The notes under the pieces: model-generated
Databases searched by the model: none
The model's input: the letters and a program-made list of their open reading frames with translations, nothing else
What the model was told of the DNA's origin: nothing
Part shown: positions 43,002 through 51,854 of the stretch, piece by piece
Numbering within the stretch: position 1 is the stretch's first letter
How the letters are laid out: each line of letters opens with the position of its first letter
Source of the DNA: Ktedonobacterales bacterium
Lineage (GTDB): Bacteria; Chloroflexota; Ktedonobacteria; Ktedonobacterales; Ktedonobacteraceae
Assembly (NCBI GenBank): GCA_027451525.1
Contig: DAIDJF010000036.1
Coordinates: 1-56,941, forward strand
Length of the DNA: 56,941 bases
Direction: 5' to 3'
Translations under genes and position numbers: made by a program

Positions 43002-44363
43002 ATGGTTGTAGGTGATGTCACAACCGCGGTTGATGTGCTGGTCCTGGGAGCAGGACCGGGCGGCTATGTGGCGGCAATTCGCGCCGCGCAACAGGGCAGG
43101 CATGTGACGCTGGTAGAACCGGGACCAGCGGGCGGCACATGTCTCAATCGAGGCTGTATCCCGCTCAAAGCCCTGCTTTCCGCCACTGAACGTTATGCAC
43201 AGACACGTTCTGAAGAGCTTGCCTCGCTGGGTATTCACGCGGAGGCGGTCTCTTTCGACTGGCCCAGTATGCAAGCGTGGAAACAGAGCGTGGTTGAGCG
43301 TCTTTCGGAGGGTGTGCGCCGTCTTGTCGCTGGCAATAAGATCGAGTACGTAACGGGCACCGGCTGGTTTATGAATACGCAAGAGGTGCGTGTTGAGGGT
43401 GAGCACGGTTCGCATCGCTTTAAGTTCGAGCACTGCGTGATCGCGACGGGAGCCACTGCTACCGCTGTGCCCGCACTGTCCTATGATGGGACAACGGTTT
43501 TAACACCTGAGCAGGCTCTTACTCTATCCACATTGCCAGCCTCTCTCGTCATTTATGGGAATGACTATATCGCCCTTGAACTGGCAACGCTTTACGCGCG
43601 TCTGGGCGTCAACGTCCGTCTGGCCGTGCCCGATGAGACGTTGCTGACAGGGATCGATGCCGCTGCTGTGCGGCTCGTACAGGCGGGTTTGCGCAAACTC
43701 GGTATTCAGGTCACGACAAAAGCCACTCTTGCCGATATTAATGAGCGTCCGCTGGTGATTTCTGCGGGTGTGCGTCCAAATGTGCAGGGGTTGCATCTGG
43801 ACGCTGTGCGCCTTCAATTGAACGAGCAGGGCGGTATCGCGGTCAATACAATGCAACAGAGCAATATACCCTCTATTTATGCTGTAGGCGATTGTACTGG
43901 TGGAAGAGCATTAGCGAGTATTGCCATCAAGCAGGGCAAGGTTGCCGCCGATGTGATTGGTGGACAGCGCGTACAGTTCGCGCCGCTTGTGACGCCGCTC
44001 GTTGTTCACACGACACCCGAACTGGCAAGTGTTGGCTATTCCTCTGAGGAGGCCACACGTGCGGGCTACACGATCAAGACGGGGCGTTTTCCGCTCGCCG
44101 CCAACGGGCGTGCCTTGACGCTGGCGAGCGATAACGGTCTCGCGCTGGTCGTTGCCGATGCCAGCAACGATGCCTTACTTGGCATGACACTGGTTGGCCC
44201 ACGTGCTGGTGATTTGATTGGACAGGCTACGCTCGCTATCGAAATGGGGGCAACGCTGACAGATCTGAGCGAGATTCTCTACGTTCATCCTGGCCTGAGT
44301 GAAATTGTGTTAGAAGGCGCGGAGAGCGTGCTCGGACGGGTTGTACATATGTTGAACAAGTAG
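43002..44363 (+). CDS. lpdA: Dihydrolipoamide dehydrogenase (E3)
   Basis: FAD/NAD disulfide oxidoreductase that reoxidises dihydrolipoamide on E2. 453 residues. It has the FAD motif VLGAGPGGYVAAIRAAQQG (about 14), the redox pair in GGTCLNRGCIP (Cys 47 and 52), AVGDCTGG for the second FAD contact (about 292) and the catalytic HPGLSEI (His about 428). The Ser after CIP found in most E3 enzymes is Leu here. The ribosome site is poor (AGG about 9 bases before ATG). It completes the E1-E2-E3 set, but a transporter gene and two palindromes separate it from E2. Confidence 0.92.
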   Translation: MVVGDVTTAVDVLVLGAGPGGYVAAIRAAQQGRHVTLVEPGPAGGTCLNRGCIPLKALLSATERYAQTRSEELASLGIHAEAVSFDWPSMQAWKQSVVERLSEGVRRLVAGNKIEYVTGTGWFMNTQEVRVEGEHGSHRFKFEHCVIATGATATAVPALSYDGTTVLTPEQALTLSTLPASLVIYGNDYIALELATLYARLGVNVRLAVPDETLLTGIDAAAVRLVQAGLRKLGIQVTTKATLADINERPLVISAGVRPNVQGLHLDAVRLQLNEQGGIAVNTMQQSNIPSIYAVGDCTGGRALASIAIKQGKVAADVIGGQRVQFAPLVTPLVVHTTPELASVGYSSEEATRAGYTIKTGRFPLAANGRALTLASDNGLALVVADASNDALLGMTLVGPRAGDLIGQATLAIEMGATLTDLSEILYVHPGLSEIVLEGAESVLGRVVHMLNK

Positions 44364-44457
44364 CGAATGATTGCTCTGTTTGGAACATCGTCTCTCGTCA
44401 TGCGTATATAAGTAATAACGTTAAAAAACGAGCTGTTTTCTGAAGGGATACCTTACC

Positions 44458-44925
44458 ATGCCGCCGATGATGTTTGGACACGAGTCAATGGGCTTGTGGG
44501 CTGTTGCGACGACGATTTTCTGGATCGTGATGTTAATTGATTGTTTTCGCAATGGACGCCTGGGATCAAGTAAAATTTTCTGGCTTTTGCTGATTTTCTT
44601 TACGCAAATTTTTGGTGCGGTAATCTACTTCTTTGCTGCCTGTACCTTCTCTCCTATCAATCGTGCAAACAGGAGAAGGCAAACCTATCAGCAGTATACG
44701 CCGCCTATGCGTCAGCCAGTTCAGCCATATCGCCCGCCCGTAACCTATGAGCCACCTGTTGCGCCTACGCCAACCTATGAGCCGTCTTATCGTGGTTATG
44801 ATGAAGGTTATCAGGCCCGTGAGACGCCAGCACCTGCGTATCCCGAACAGATAAACAATCCCGCGCAAGAGCAGTATGAAATGCCCCAGGCTACTTATCC
44901 AGAGATGCCGCCACAGCAACAATAA
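44458..44925 (+). CDS. Small PLDc_N-like membrane protein with Pro/Tyr-rich tail
   Basis: 155 residues. Two membrane helices (about 10-27 and 38-62) with the intervening IDCFRNGRLGSSKIFWLLLIFFTQIFGAVIYFF fit the PLDc_N domain. This domain is also found free-standing in small membrane proteins. The rest (65-155) is a low-complexity Pro/Gln/Tyr/Glu tail with repeated TYEPP-like units, probably disordered in the cytoplasm. No enzymatic residues are visible. GAAGGGAT lies about 10 bases before the ATG. Unknown function. Confidence 0.75.
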   Translation: MPPMMFGHESMGLWAVATTIFWIVMLIDCFRNGRLGSSKIFWLLLIFFTQIFGAVIYFFAACTFSPINRANRRRQTYQQYTPPMRQPVQPYRPPVTYEPPVAPTPTYEPSYRGYDEGYQARETPAPAYPEQINNPAQEQYEMPQATYPEMPPQQQ

Positions 44926-44962
44926 ACTGCGGCGACATCTTTTCCCCTTCTTCTACGAGGAA

Positions 44963-46792
44963 CTACGCTTTGGTTTGTGACGCAACAATCGCTTCGATCT
45001 CAGGTGTGCTATGGCCTGCTGCTACCGCCCAGTAGAAGATGAGTAGCGAGAAGACCGCCGCGATCACTGTGTCTAGCGGGAAGGGCAGCGCGGGTGTCTT
45101 GGCGGGTCCAAAGGGACCAAAGTACGCGAGCAGGTAGAGGCCAAACAGCATGACAAAAAGCCACGCGCTGGCCGTAATCTGATGGCGTTTGGTGGGATCC
45201 GAGGCGTACCACATGTAGGCACTGAAGAGTAACACTTCAACCGCTAGCAGGATAAAGTATACATAAAAGTTGAGCGCGTTCTGACTGAATGGACCAAAGT
45301 AGGCCGTGAGAATGACCGCGATCAACATCACAATACCAGCGACAACGCTTCCTGCCATGTTGACGCCCATTTTGCGCGGTGCATAAATCCAGGCATAGAG
45401 TGGAAGCCCAAGCACGACAGCCGCTACAATGTAGTTTAACTGTGAGGTACCGGACCAGTAAACGATCAGCGCGGCGGAGATAAAGCCGATTGGAGCAAGA
45501 ATGCTTGCGGCGGGCATGTGATATGGTCGATGCAGATCACTTGCTGTGCGCCGCAGAACCGTCAAGCCCACGCCGCCCATAATGTAGGTGAGCACGGTCG
45601 CCACGGAGATGAAGCCGACGAGCAGATACCAACTCGGTAGTGGCAACAGAAAGAGCCAGCCCAGAATCGTCGCGGTTACGAGTGCGACGATGGGAATGCC
45701 CCAACGTTGGTTAATGTGTGCGAAGAATGGCGGCAGGTAATCATCCATCGCGATGCCATAGATGGTGCGCGCCGCTGTTCCAGTATAAACCAGACCTGTG
45801 CCACCGGGGGAGACGTAGGCGTCAACCTGGAGCAGTACCGCGAAAGCCGCGAAGAGAGCGATGCCCGAAGCTTGCAGCGCGCTGGCAAACGGTGCGGTTG
45901 CCCATTTTGAGGTCCCCAAACTGCCCCAATCACCTATCTTGATACCCAACGCCGACCAGTGAAGAGCACCAGTGAAGGCGAGTTGTAGCAAGACATAGAG
46001 GATAGTCGCGGCAATCACGGAGATGATGGTCGCGCGTGGCACGTCACGCTGAGGATTGCGCGCCTCTCCGCCATAGTCGAGAGCCTGGCGGAAGCCCAGG
46101 TAGGAGAAGACGATACCAGCAGTGGGAATGGCCTGGAAAATGGGCGCGGCACCCATCGGGGCAAAGCCGCCAAAGTTGACAAAATTGCTGGCCCGGAATG
46201 TAAAGAATAACAGGAGAAAGGTGAGCGTGGGAATAACGAATTTCCACCACGTGATGACCGTGTTAAAGCGGCCTAACACCTTAATACCGAAGTAGTTGAG
46301 AGCGAAGAAGATGAGCGTGAGCACGACTGCGAAGGCGATACCCGTACCTGTCAATACTGTGACAGAGGAGCCGTTGACAGTAGAGCTGATTGTCAGGCCA
46401 TGAATATACGATGAAGCATAAGTAACAACCGCTTCTGCTTCAATCGTTGGCACCGTGACTGCTGAGAGGAAGTAAGCCCATGCCAGTACATAGCCCGTGT
46501 AACTACCATGCGTTAGATGCGGATAGCGCACAATCGCGCCTGAACGCGGAATCATGCCGGATATTTCGGCATAGTTCAGCGCGATGAATAAGACCAGTAC
46601 GCCGCCGATGAGCCACGATAGCACGACAGCAGGACCAGCAATGCTATCGGCCCCAAGGACGGCCAATAGCCAGCCTGAACCGATGATGCCGCTCATCGAG
46701 AGAAAGAACAGATCCTGAAATGAGAGAGTTTTACGGAGATGTTTGTCTGACGACTCGTATTCTGTCGCCTCGCCCATGTTAATTTCCGCCAT
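44963..46792 (-). CDS. APC-family amino acid permease
   Basis: Secondary transporter of the amino acid-polyamine-organocation superfamily, 609 residues, about 12 to 14 hydrophobic segments. The first helix region LSFQDLFFLSMSGIIGSGWLLA has the broken-helix GSG motif that binds the amino-acid backbone. LNYAEISGMIPRSGAIVRYPHLTHGSYTGYVLAW and GFRQALDYGGEARNPQRDVPRA are family motifs. The ATG at 46792 is set by AGGAGG 9 bases upstream; the frame reaches 46852 without a ribosome site. Fits a lifestyle of amino-acid use together with the tyrosine, histidine and leucine genes. Substrate not predictable. Confidence 0.92.
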   Translation of the reverse strand: MAEINMGEATEYESSDKHLRKTLSFQDLFFLSMSGIIGSGWLLAVLGADSIAGPAVVLSWLIGGVLVLFIALNYAEISGMIPRSGAIVRYPHLTHGSYTGYVLAWAYFLSAVTVPTIEAEAVVTYASSYIHGLTISSTVNGSSVTVLTGTGIAFAVVLTLIFFALNYFGIKVLGRFNTVITWWKFVIPTLTFLLLFFTFRASNFVNFGGFAPMGAAPIFQAIPTAGIVFSYLGFRQALDYGGEARNPQRDVPRATIISVIAATILYVLLQLAFTGALHWSALGIKIGDWGSLGTSKWATAPFASALQASGIALFAAFAVLLQVDAYVSPGGTGLVYTGTAARTIYGIAMDDYLPPFFAHINQRWGIPIVALVTATILGWLFLLPLPSWYLLVGFISVATVLTYIMGGVGLTVLRRTASDLHRPYHMPAASILAPIGFISAALIVYWSGTSQLNYIVAAVVLGLPLYAWIYAPRKMGVNMAGSVVAGIVMLIAVILTAYFGPFSQNALNFYVYFILLAVEVLLFSAYMWYASDPTKRHQITASAWLFVMLFGLYLLAYFGPFGPAKTPALPFPLDTVIAAVFSLLIFYWAVAAGHSTPEIEAIVASQTKA

Positions 46793-47638
46793 GATACACA
46801 AACCTCCTGAGAAGTCGCGTGAGTAGATGCTCTGGCATATTGCACTACTCACATGGAAGAAAACTGTAGTGTAAACTGTTATACATGGAATGCGCTACAT
46901 AATGCTTTACGAAACGCCGGAATATTTAAGCTGATGCATCGGCACCTATTCATACGGCCAATGCATGAGTTTAAATGGCAAATTGCTCCATCGTAGTGTC
47001 TGACATGAGTGCCTGTGAAGCAGGCTCACATAAAGTTTGATGCATAACTGCAACTTGATAAGGCCATATGATGAAAATTTGCCTTGATAGAGGTAGATAG
47101 CTTGTGAAAACAGAATAGTCTCTTCCATAAGAACTAATCATAAAGACAAAAATGAAACGAAATAAGCTGTAAATAAAATGTATCATATTCTGACCCTGTA
47201 CACAAGGTTTATAGGTAGCAAGTTATATTATGCAAGGGAAGGCAGAGTATGCAAGTAATGACTTATGCTAAGAGAAGCGAAGCACTAATCAAACTATGCG
47301 CCTTAATGCTTTGGAGCATCGGTCGTACGTAGTGCCAGCCATGCGCACGCCATAGAAAACTGCAATCTATGGTGTGCGGAAATGTCTATAGTAACTATCT
47401 TTTTTATAGTTACTTTTTACAGGTTATTTATGTTACCCCCATATAGCTTCATGCCGTCTCTAATATATGAGTTTTTAATCCGCGTAGTGTGTACGTCAAG
47501 TTGGTTTGTTCTTCTTCCAAATATCCGTCCCGATGACGGAATTATGCATGGCTGCATTGGCAATTCAATGAGATGCGTTGGCTTACCAATACCGCTATGC
47601 AGGCACTAGCTACCTAGGCTAGGCTAGTAAGGATTGTT
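46793..47638. other. 846-base gene-free divergent region
   Basis: No convincing gene on either strand; a 75-codon frame at 47382-47609 lacks a ribosome site and does not look like protein. AT-rich. TATAAC on the minus strand near 46880 could be a permease -10. The part from 47282 to 47378 folds into clear stems and is listed separately. It is the longest non-coding stretch in the window. Confidence 0.5.
47282..47378 (+). ncRNA. Candidate structured RNA element
   Basis: Closing helix GCACTA/TAGTGC (47282-47287 with 47330-47335) encloses an ATGCT/AGCAT hairpin (47306-47310 with 47315-47319). A second 13-pair hairpin CGCACGCCATAGA/TCTATGGTGTGCG (47344-47356 with 47366-47378, one G-U pair) follows. 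It lies about 260 bases upstream of an MFS gene. Not a riboswitch class I recognise; could be a leader element, small RNA or old insertion remnant. Confidence 0.25.
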
Positions 47639-48931
47639 ATGGCATTACCCGTTTTATCAAAAAAACAAGGCTTAGTTCTTCCGCAGGCACTTCACCCGCT
47701 CAAAAACCGCAATTTCAGCGTGTTCTGGCTAGGGGCATTCCTCTCCAACATTGGTTTCTGGATTCAGGCTGTCGGTCAAGGCTGGCAGGTATTGCAGCTC
47801 ACCAATTCGGCTTTGCTGCTTGGTCTGGTGACATTTACCGCGACATTACCAAATATTGTCCTCTCGCTTTTTGGCGGTGTGATCTCTGATCGCATGAACC
47901 GTCGCTATCTGCTGATTGGTACGCAGGCAATTTACATGGTGACTGCCACAATACTTGGTATCTTCACTACTCTTCATATTATCACCGTTTGGCAGATCAT
48001 CCTGATATCTCTCATCAACGGCATTTTCAGCGCGGTCGGTTTTCCCGCGTGGCAGACCTTTATTGGTGATCTGATTCCGCAGAGCGAGCTAAAGCAAGGC
48101 ATTGCCCTCAACTCGATGCAGTTTAATCTTTCGCGTGTGATTGGGCCTGCTATTGGTGGCCTCTCGGTAGGCGTGTTAGGTATTGCTGGTTCTTACTACC
48201 TGAACGCGATTAGTTATGTTGCTGTTATTGTGCCGCTGTTCTTCATGCATCCAATTATTCATCAGAGTGCGCAGAAAGCGAGCGAAAGCGTTTGGCGAGG
48301 TTTGCGCGAGGGATTGCTCTATGCCAAGGCGCGTCCGGCCATTCAACTCGCGCTCCTGCTGCAATTTACGATTGCCTTCTTTGTGTTCCCCTATGCCACG
48401 CTATTGCCAATCTTCGCGGGCAACATCTTCCATATTGGGGCCACGGGTTTAGGTGTACTGAATGCGGCGGCTGGTATTGGCGCGCTGTGTGGCTCGATCA
48501 TGATTGTGATGCTCAGCAGGCGTATGGAGAATGGACGTAGCCGCACAATGCTTATCACGCTCTGCATGATAGGCGGTATTGCCTCGATAGTCTTTAGCCT
48601 GCTTTCCAGTGTGAATGTGGCATTGCTCCTGCTCATTGTGCTGGGAGCCAGCACGGTAATGGTAAATATCATCACGAATACCTTTATTCAGAGCGAGACG
48701 CCTATCGAAATACGTGGGCGTGTGGTCAGCATCTGGATTATGATTACCTTTGGTGTCGCCCCTTTCGGCACGCTTGTCGCGGGCTGGGTTGCGCAAATCT
48801 TTGGTGCGCCCTTCACGTTAGCCGTTGGTGGCACTGTGTGTGCATTGATTGTACTACTGATCATAATCTGGCGATTGACGGCCAACCTCTCCTTCACCGT
48901 CGCCTACAGGCAAAAATTGTATAAGAAATAA
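47639..48931 (+). CDS. MFS exporter (MFS_3, EntS-like)
   Basis: 430-residue transporter with about 12 helices. The start ALHPLKNRNFSVFWLGAFLSNIGFWIQAVGQGWQVLQLT and GVISDRMNRRYLL after helix 2 are typical of MFS_3 exporters. FVGFPAWQTFIGDLIPQSELKQGIALNSMQFNLSRVIGPAIGG-type wording is seen in the loop after helix 4. AAGGA precedes the ATG. Same broad family as the gene at 41574 but a different subgroup. Closed by a long hairpin, so a single gene with a long untranslated leader if transcribed from the structured region upstream. Confidence 0.88.
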   Translation: MALPVLSKKQGLVLPQALHPLKNRNFSVFWLGAFLSNIGFWIQAVGQGWQVLQLTNSALLLGLVTFTATLPNIVLSLFGGVISDRMNRRYLLIGTQAIYMVTATILGIFTTLHIITVWQIILISLINGIFSAVGFPAWQTFIGDLIPQSELKQGIALNSMQFNLSRVIGPAIGGLSVGVLGIAGSYYLNAISYVAVIVPLFFMHPIIHQSAQKASESVWRGLREGLLYAKARPAIQLALLLQFTIAFFVFPYATLLPIFAGNIFHIGATGLGVLNAAAGIGALCGSIMIVMLSRRMENGRSRTMLITLCMIGGIASIVFSLLSSVNVALLLLIVLGASTVMVNIITNTFIQSETPIEIRGRVVSIWIMITFGVAPFGTLVAGWVAQIFGAPFTLAVGGTVCALIVLLIIIWRLTANLSFTVAYRQKLYKK

Positions 48932-48936
48932 GTAAC

Positions 48937-49005
48937 AGAGGGAAAGCTTCATCGGGTTCACGTTGATACACTAGCGTGAACTCGATGAAGCTTTCCCTCT
49001 CTTTG
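48937..49005 (+). terminator. Long hairpin after the MFS gene
   Basis: 26-bp stem with one mismatch (48937-48962 with 48975-49000), 12-base loop, followed by CTTTG. It insulates the mutase gene cluster that follows. Confidence 0.78.
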
Positions 49006-49038
49006 TAGAAAATCCATGCCTGTGCACATCCCCAAGCA

Positions 49039-49067
49039 TTGACTTTACGTCTTCCATATGGTATATA
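49039..49067 (+). promoter_or_regulatory. Promoter of the acyl-CoA mutase cluster
   Basis: TTGACT (49039-49044), 17-base spacer, TATATA (49062-49067), placing transcription start near 49074, about 50 bases before the mutase start codon. Confidence 0.65.
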
Positions 49068-49088
49068 TTTCATATTCTGTCACTCTAA

Positions 49089-49098
49089 CGAACGTTCG
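49089..49098 (+). promoter_or_regulatory. Candidate TetR operator of the mutase cluster
   Basis: Perfect palindrome CGAACGTTCG, in the context AACGAACGTTCGATT, just downstream of the inferred transcription start. Its shape is like operators of TetR-family fatty-acid and sterol regulators. The cluster encodes a TetR protein at 51164. Confidence 0.55.
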
Positions 49099-49123
49099 AT
49101 TGAGTCAAAGGTGATGGTGTACT

Positions 49124-50743
49124 ATGACGTACCACAAACGCTGGCAGACGGCTTCTGGCATTCCCCTTCAGGCAATGTATCGCGCGCAGGATGTTCCGCA
49201 GAGCGCGTATGATGCCTTAACCGCCCCTGGTGTACCTCCTTACGTGCGTGGAGCCTACCCAGAAATGTATCGCACGCAACCCTGGCGTATTTTTCAGTTA
49301 AGCGGTTATGGCAATCCAGAGGATGAGCGCGAGCGCATTGCCTTTTTGCTTGCGCAGGGTGAGACGGGCTTTATCATGGAGCATGATCGCAATACGGCAG
49401 ATCATCTGTATAATGTCGATCACCCGCAAGTAGTTGCGCGCAAAGAGGATGTTGGTCTGTCTGGTGCGGTTATTCTCAGCGTGCGTGACTATGAGACGAT
49501 CCTCGCGGGCATTCCCATCCAGAACTATTATTGCCATCCCGGTGGCGCGGTTGTACAACATGCACCATTTGCCCTTGCCTGCTATTGGACAGTGGCGCAA
49601 CGGCGTGGTCTGGACCTGCGACGCTTGCGCGGGACAGGGCAGAGCGATTTTTTTCTGACCTATCTCGGCTGTATCACGCGCCAGCAAATTCCTGCCACCG
49701 CTGGTTTGCGTTTCAATAGTGATATCATCGAATTTTGTGCCCAGCATCTCCCGCGCTGGGTTCCTGTCTCAATCGCCGCCTATAATGCCGCTGACACCGG
49801 GCTGAATGCGTACGAAGAACTGGGCGCGCTCTTTGCTAACGCCGTAGCCTATCTGGATAGTATTGTTGAACGGGGACGGTGTGAGATCAGCGAGGTCGCG
49901 TATGGCATTGGCGGTATCAACCTGCGCGTCGGCATGGATCTGTTTGAGGACGTTGCCAAATTGCGCGCCGCGCGTAAAATGTGGCACGATCTGCTAAAAA
50001 ATCGTTATGGCATTAGCGATGAACGCGCTTTACGTCTGCGCATTCACGTGGTCACCGCAGGTTCGGCTATGACCTATCAGCAGCCGCTCAATAATATCGT
50101 GCGTGGAACTCTCATGGCATTGGCTTCTATCCTCGGAGGCGTGCAGTCACTGGGTGTATCGGGCTATGACGAGGCTATCTCTATCCCTTCGGAGCATGCT
50201 CATCAAATGTCGGTGCGTATTCAGCAAATCTTGCAACACGAATGTAATCTCACTGCCGTTGCCGACCCGCTAGGCGGTTCGTTTTATCTGGAACGCCTGA
50301 CGGCGGACCTGGAAGAGCGCGCATGGGACTTCTTCCAGCAGATTCAGGAGCGCGGTGGTTTTATTGCTGCTCTGGATAGTGGCTGGCTACATCAGCGCGC
50401 CGCGGAACACCAATATGAGCACGAGACAGCCCTGCTCAACAATGAGAAACAGCTTGTGGGCGTCAACTGTTATACGGATGATAGCTCTCCATTTGAGGTA
50501 GAAGGTTTTGAAGGCGTGACAGGCGTATGGGAGAAAGCTATGCAACGTCTGAATACTCTACGTGCGGAACGGGATGGGCAGGCAGTCGCTACGGCGTTAC
50601 GTAACCTGGAACAGGTGTGCCGGGGCGAGGCAAATATCATGCCTGCTATGTTGGATGCGGTAAGCGCGGACGTGACGCTAGGTGAAATTGGCGATGTCTT
50701 CCGTGAAGTCTTTGGGGACTGGAATGTCCCAATAGCATTTTGA
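49124..50743 (+). CDS. Divergent B12-dependent acyl-CoA mutase, catalytic subunit
   Basis: 539-residue protein with the methylmalonyl-CoA mutase TIM-barrel fold and no cobalamin domain of its own. Recognisable family blocks are YVRGAYPEMYRTQPWRIFQLSGYG (37-63), GTGQSDFFLTYLG, GYDEAISIPSEHAHQMSVRIQQIL and VADPLGGSFYLE. Active-site wording is unusual: the family's GYH segment reads AYN, so the otherwise conserved His (His244 in Propionibacterium MCM) is Asn221. The FDLPT-like segment is EHDRNT (86-91). Tyr49 and the Arg in GLRFNSD are kept. So the substrate probably differs from methylmalonyl-, isobutyryl-, ethylmalonyl- or hydroxyisobutyryl-CoA, or activity is lost. AGGTGAT precedes the ATG. 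The cobalamin subunit follows 4 bases later. Confidence 0.88.
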   Translation: MTYHKRWQTASGIPLQAMYRAQDVPQSAYDALTAPGVPPYVRGAYPEMYRTQPWRIFQLSGYGNPEDERERIAFLLAQGETGFIMEHDRNTADHLYNVDHPQVVARKEDVGLSGAVILSVRDYETILAGIPIQNYYCHPGGAVVQHAPFALACYWTVAQRRGLDLRRLRGTGQSDFFLTYLGCITRQQIPATAGLRFNSDIIEFCAQHLPRWVPVSIAAYNAADTGLNAYEELGALFANAVAYLDSIVERGRCEISEVAYGIGGINLRVGMDLFEDVAKLRAARKMWHDLLKNRYGISDERALRLRIHVVTAGSAMTYQQPLNNIVRGTLMALASILGGVQSLGVSGYDEAISIPSEHAHQMSVRIQQILQHECNLTAVADPLGGSFYLERLTADLEERAWDFFQQIQERGGFIAALDSGWLHQRAAEHQYEHETALLNNEKQLVGVNCYTDDSSPFEVEGFEGVTGVWEKAMQRLNTLRAERDGQAVATALRNLEQVCRGEANIMPAMLDAVSADVTLGEIGDVFREVFGDWNVPIAF

Positions 50744-50747
50744 GGAT

Positions 50748-51167
50748 ATGATGGATCAGCAGCAAGCGCGTATTAAGATTCTGCTCGCGAAAACTGCACT
50801 TGATGGTCACTGGCGTGGCGTTTCGGTCGTTGCACGTGCGTTGCGTGAGGCCGATATGGAGGTTATTCTTGTGGGTATGGCACTGGCTGAAGAGATTGTT
50901 GCCGCGGCACGAGACGAAGATGTAGATGTGGTCGGATTGAATGTTGGTGGACGTATCGAGGTAGTTGAGCGCGTTTTAGATCTGCTTATGACCGAAGGCT
51001 TGAACCTGCCTGTGTTGGCGGGTGGGACGATTGCCCCAAAGGCAGCCGCGCTGCTCCGCGCAAGGGGCGTTGCTGTATTTCCGCCCGGTTCGGCATTGCC
51101 TGATATCGTCGCAGCAGTGCGTACCCTGGCGGCGGAAAAACAAGGGCGCGAGGGTAAACAGGAATGA
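50748..51167 (+). CDS. Cobalamin-binding subunit of the acyl-CoA mutase
   Basis: 139-residue B12-binding domain protein that would complete the split mutase. The base-off/His-on motif D-x-H-x-x-G is present as LDGHWRG (Asp19, His21, Gly24), so the cobalt-ligating His is intact. GLNVGG replaces the usual GLS-x-L-S segment, and AGGTIAPKAA replaces GGTIP-x-x-D. RGVSVVARALREADMEVILVGM is standard. The ATG at 50748 (or 50751) follows the mutase stop by a few bases, with GAGGA overlapping that stop. Split large and small subunits are typical of isobutyryl-, ethyl- and hydroxyisobutyryl-CoA-type mutases and of archaeal MCM. Confidence 0.92.
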   Translation: MMDQQQARIKILLAKTALDGHWRGVSVVARALREADMEVILVGMALAEEIVAAARDEDVDVVGLNVGGRIEVVERVLDLLMTEGLNLPVLAGGTIAPKAAALLRARGVAVFPPGSALPDIVAAVRTLAAEKQGREGKQE

Positions 51168-51784
51168 CGCAACCGCGCGCATCACAAACGAACGCGCCGC
51201 GTTTCAAGGATACCTCGCGTAGTCCTGAACTGCTCGCTATTGCAGCAAAGCTGTTCTATGAACGCGGCTATAGTAATGTTGGCATGCGCCTCATTGCTGA
51301 GGGGGCAGGTATTAGCGTGGCGACCCTGTATTATCATTTCGCGTCGAAAGCCGAGATGTTATTGCAGATCACGCTCGGCGTCACAAAAGAGTTTGTGGAT
51401 ACACTGCTGCCGCTGCTTGAAGGCGATACTGCAATGGATGAACGCTTGAGTCGGCTGGTGTGCAGCCATATCGAGCGACGTTGGGAGCGGCGATATTGGG
51501 TCTCAACCGCATTACGCGAGTTGCGCCAGCTTGACCCGGAGTGGAGAGCGCAGGTCGATGGCTATCTGCGCCATTATTTCCATACCGTGCAGGCGTTTAT
51601 TGAACGCGGTGTGGCGGAAGGCATTTTTTCGGTCAATAACCCGCACGTTGCCACGCTCGCGCTCTTTGACATGATTCATGGCATCAATGACTGGTTTCAG
51701 CCAGAGGGAGCGTTGTCCATCACTGAGATGGCGGCTCTTTATGCTGAGTATAGCGTCCATAACCTGTTAGGCTTTAGAGCCTGA
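51164..51784 (+). CDS. TetR-family regulator of the mutase cluster (KstR2/FadR-like)
   Basis: 206-residue repressor. The HTH (about 22-66) reads ELLAIAAKLFYERGYSNVGMRLIAEGAGISVATLYYHFASKAEML. The C-terminal domain has the WERRYWVSTALRELRQLDPEWR pattern of acyl-CoA- or steroid-catabolite-responsive TetR proteins, so an acyl-CoA ligand is a reasonable guess. Its ATG overlaps the cobalamin-subunit stop (ATGA), so it is produced with the enzymes it probably controls. The palindrome at 49089 is the likely binding site, giving negative feedback relieved by a pathway intermediate. Confidence 0.9.
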   Translation: MTQPRASQTNAPRFKDTSRSPELLAIAAKLFYERGYSNVGMRLIAEGAGISVATLYYHFASKAEMLLQITLGVTKEFVDTLLPLLEGDTAMDERLSRLVCSHIERRWERRYWVSTALRELRQLDPEWRAQVDGYLRHYFHTVQAFIERGVAEGIFSVNNPHVATLALFDMIHGINDWFQPEGALSITEMAALYAEYSVHNLLGFRA

Positions 51785-51854
51785 CACCTTGCATCCATCC
51801 ATCTATGTTAAGTTTTTATCATCGATGAGTTCATACCAAGAGGGAGGCGCGAAG

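Noticed and set aside
47382..47609. 75-codon frame in the large intergenic gap
   Set aside because: No ribosome site, odd residue mix and overlap with structured sequence; no sign of a real protein beyond a chance hydrophobic start.
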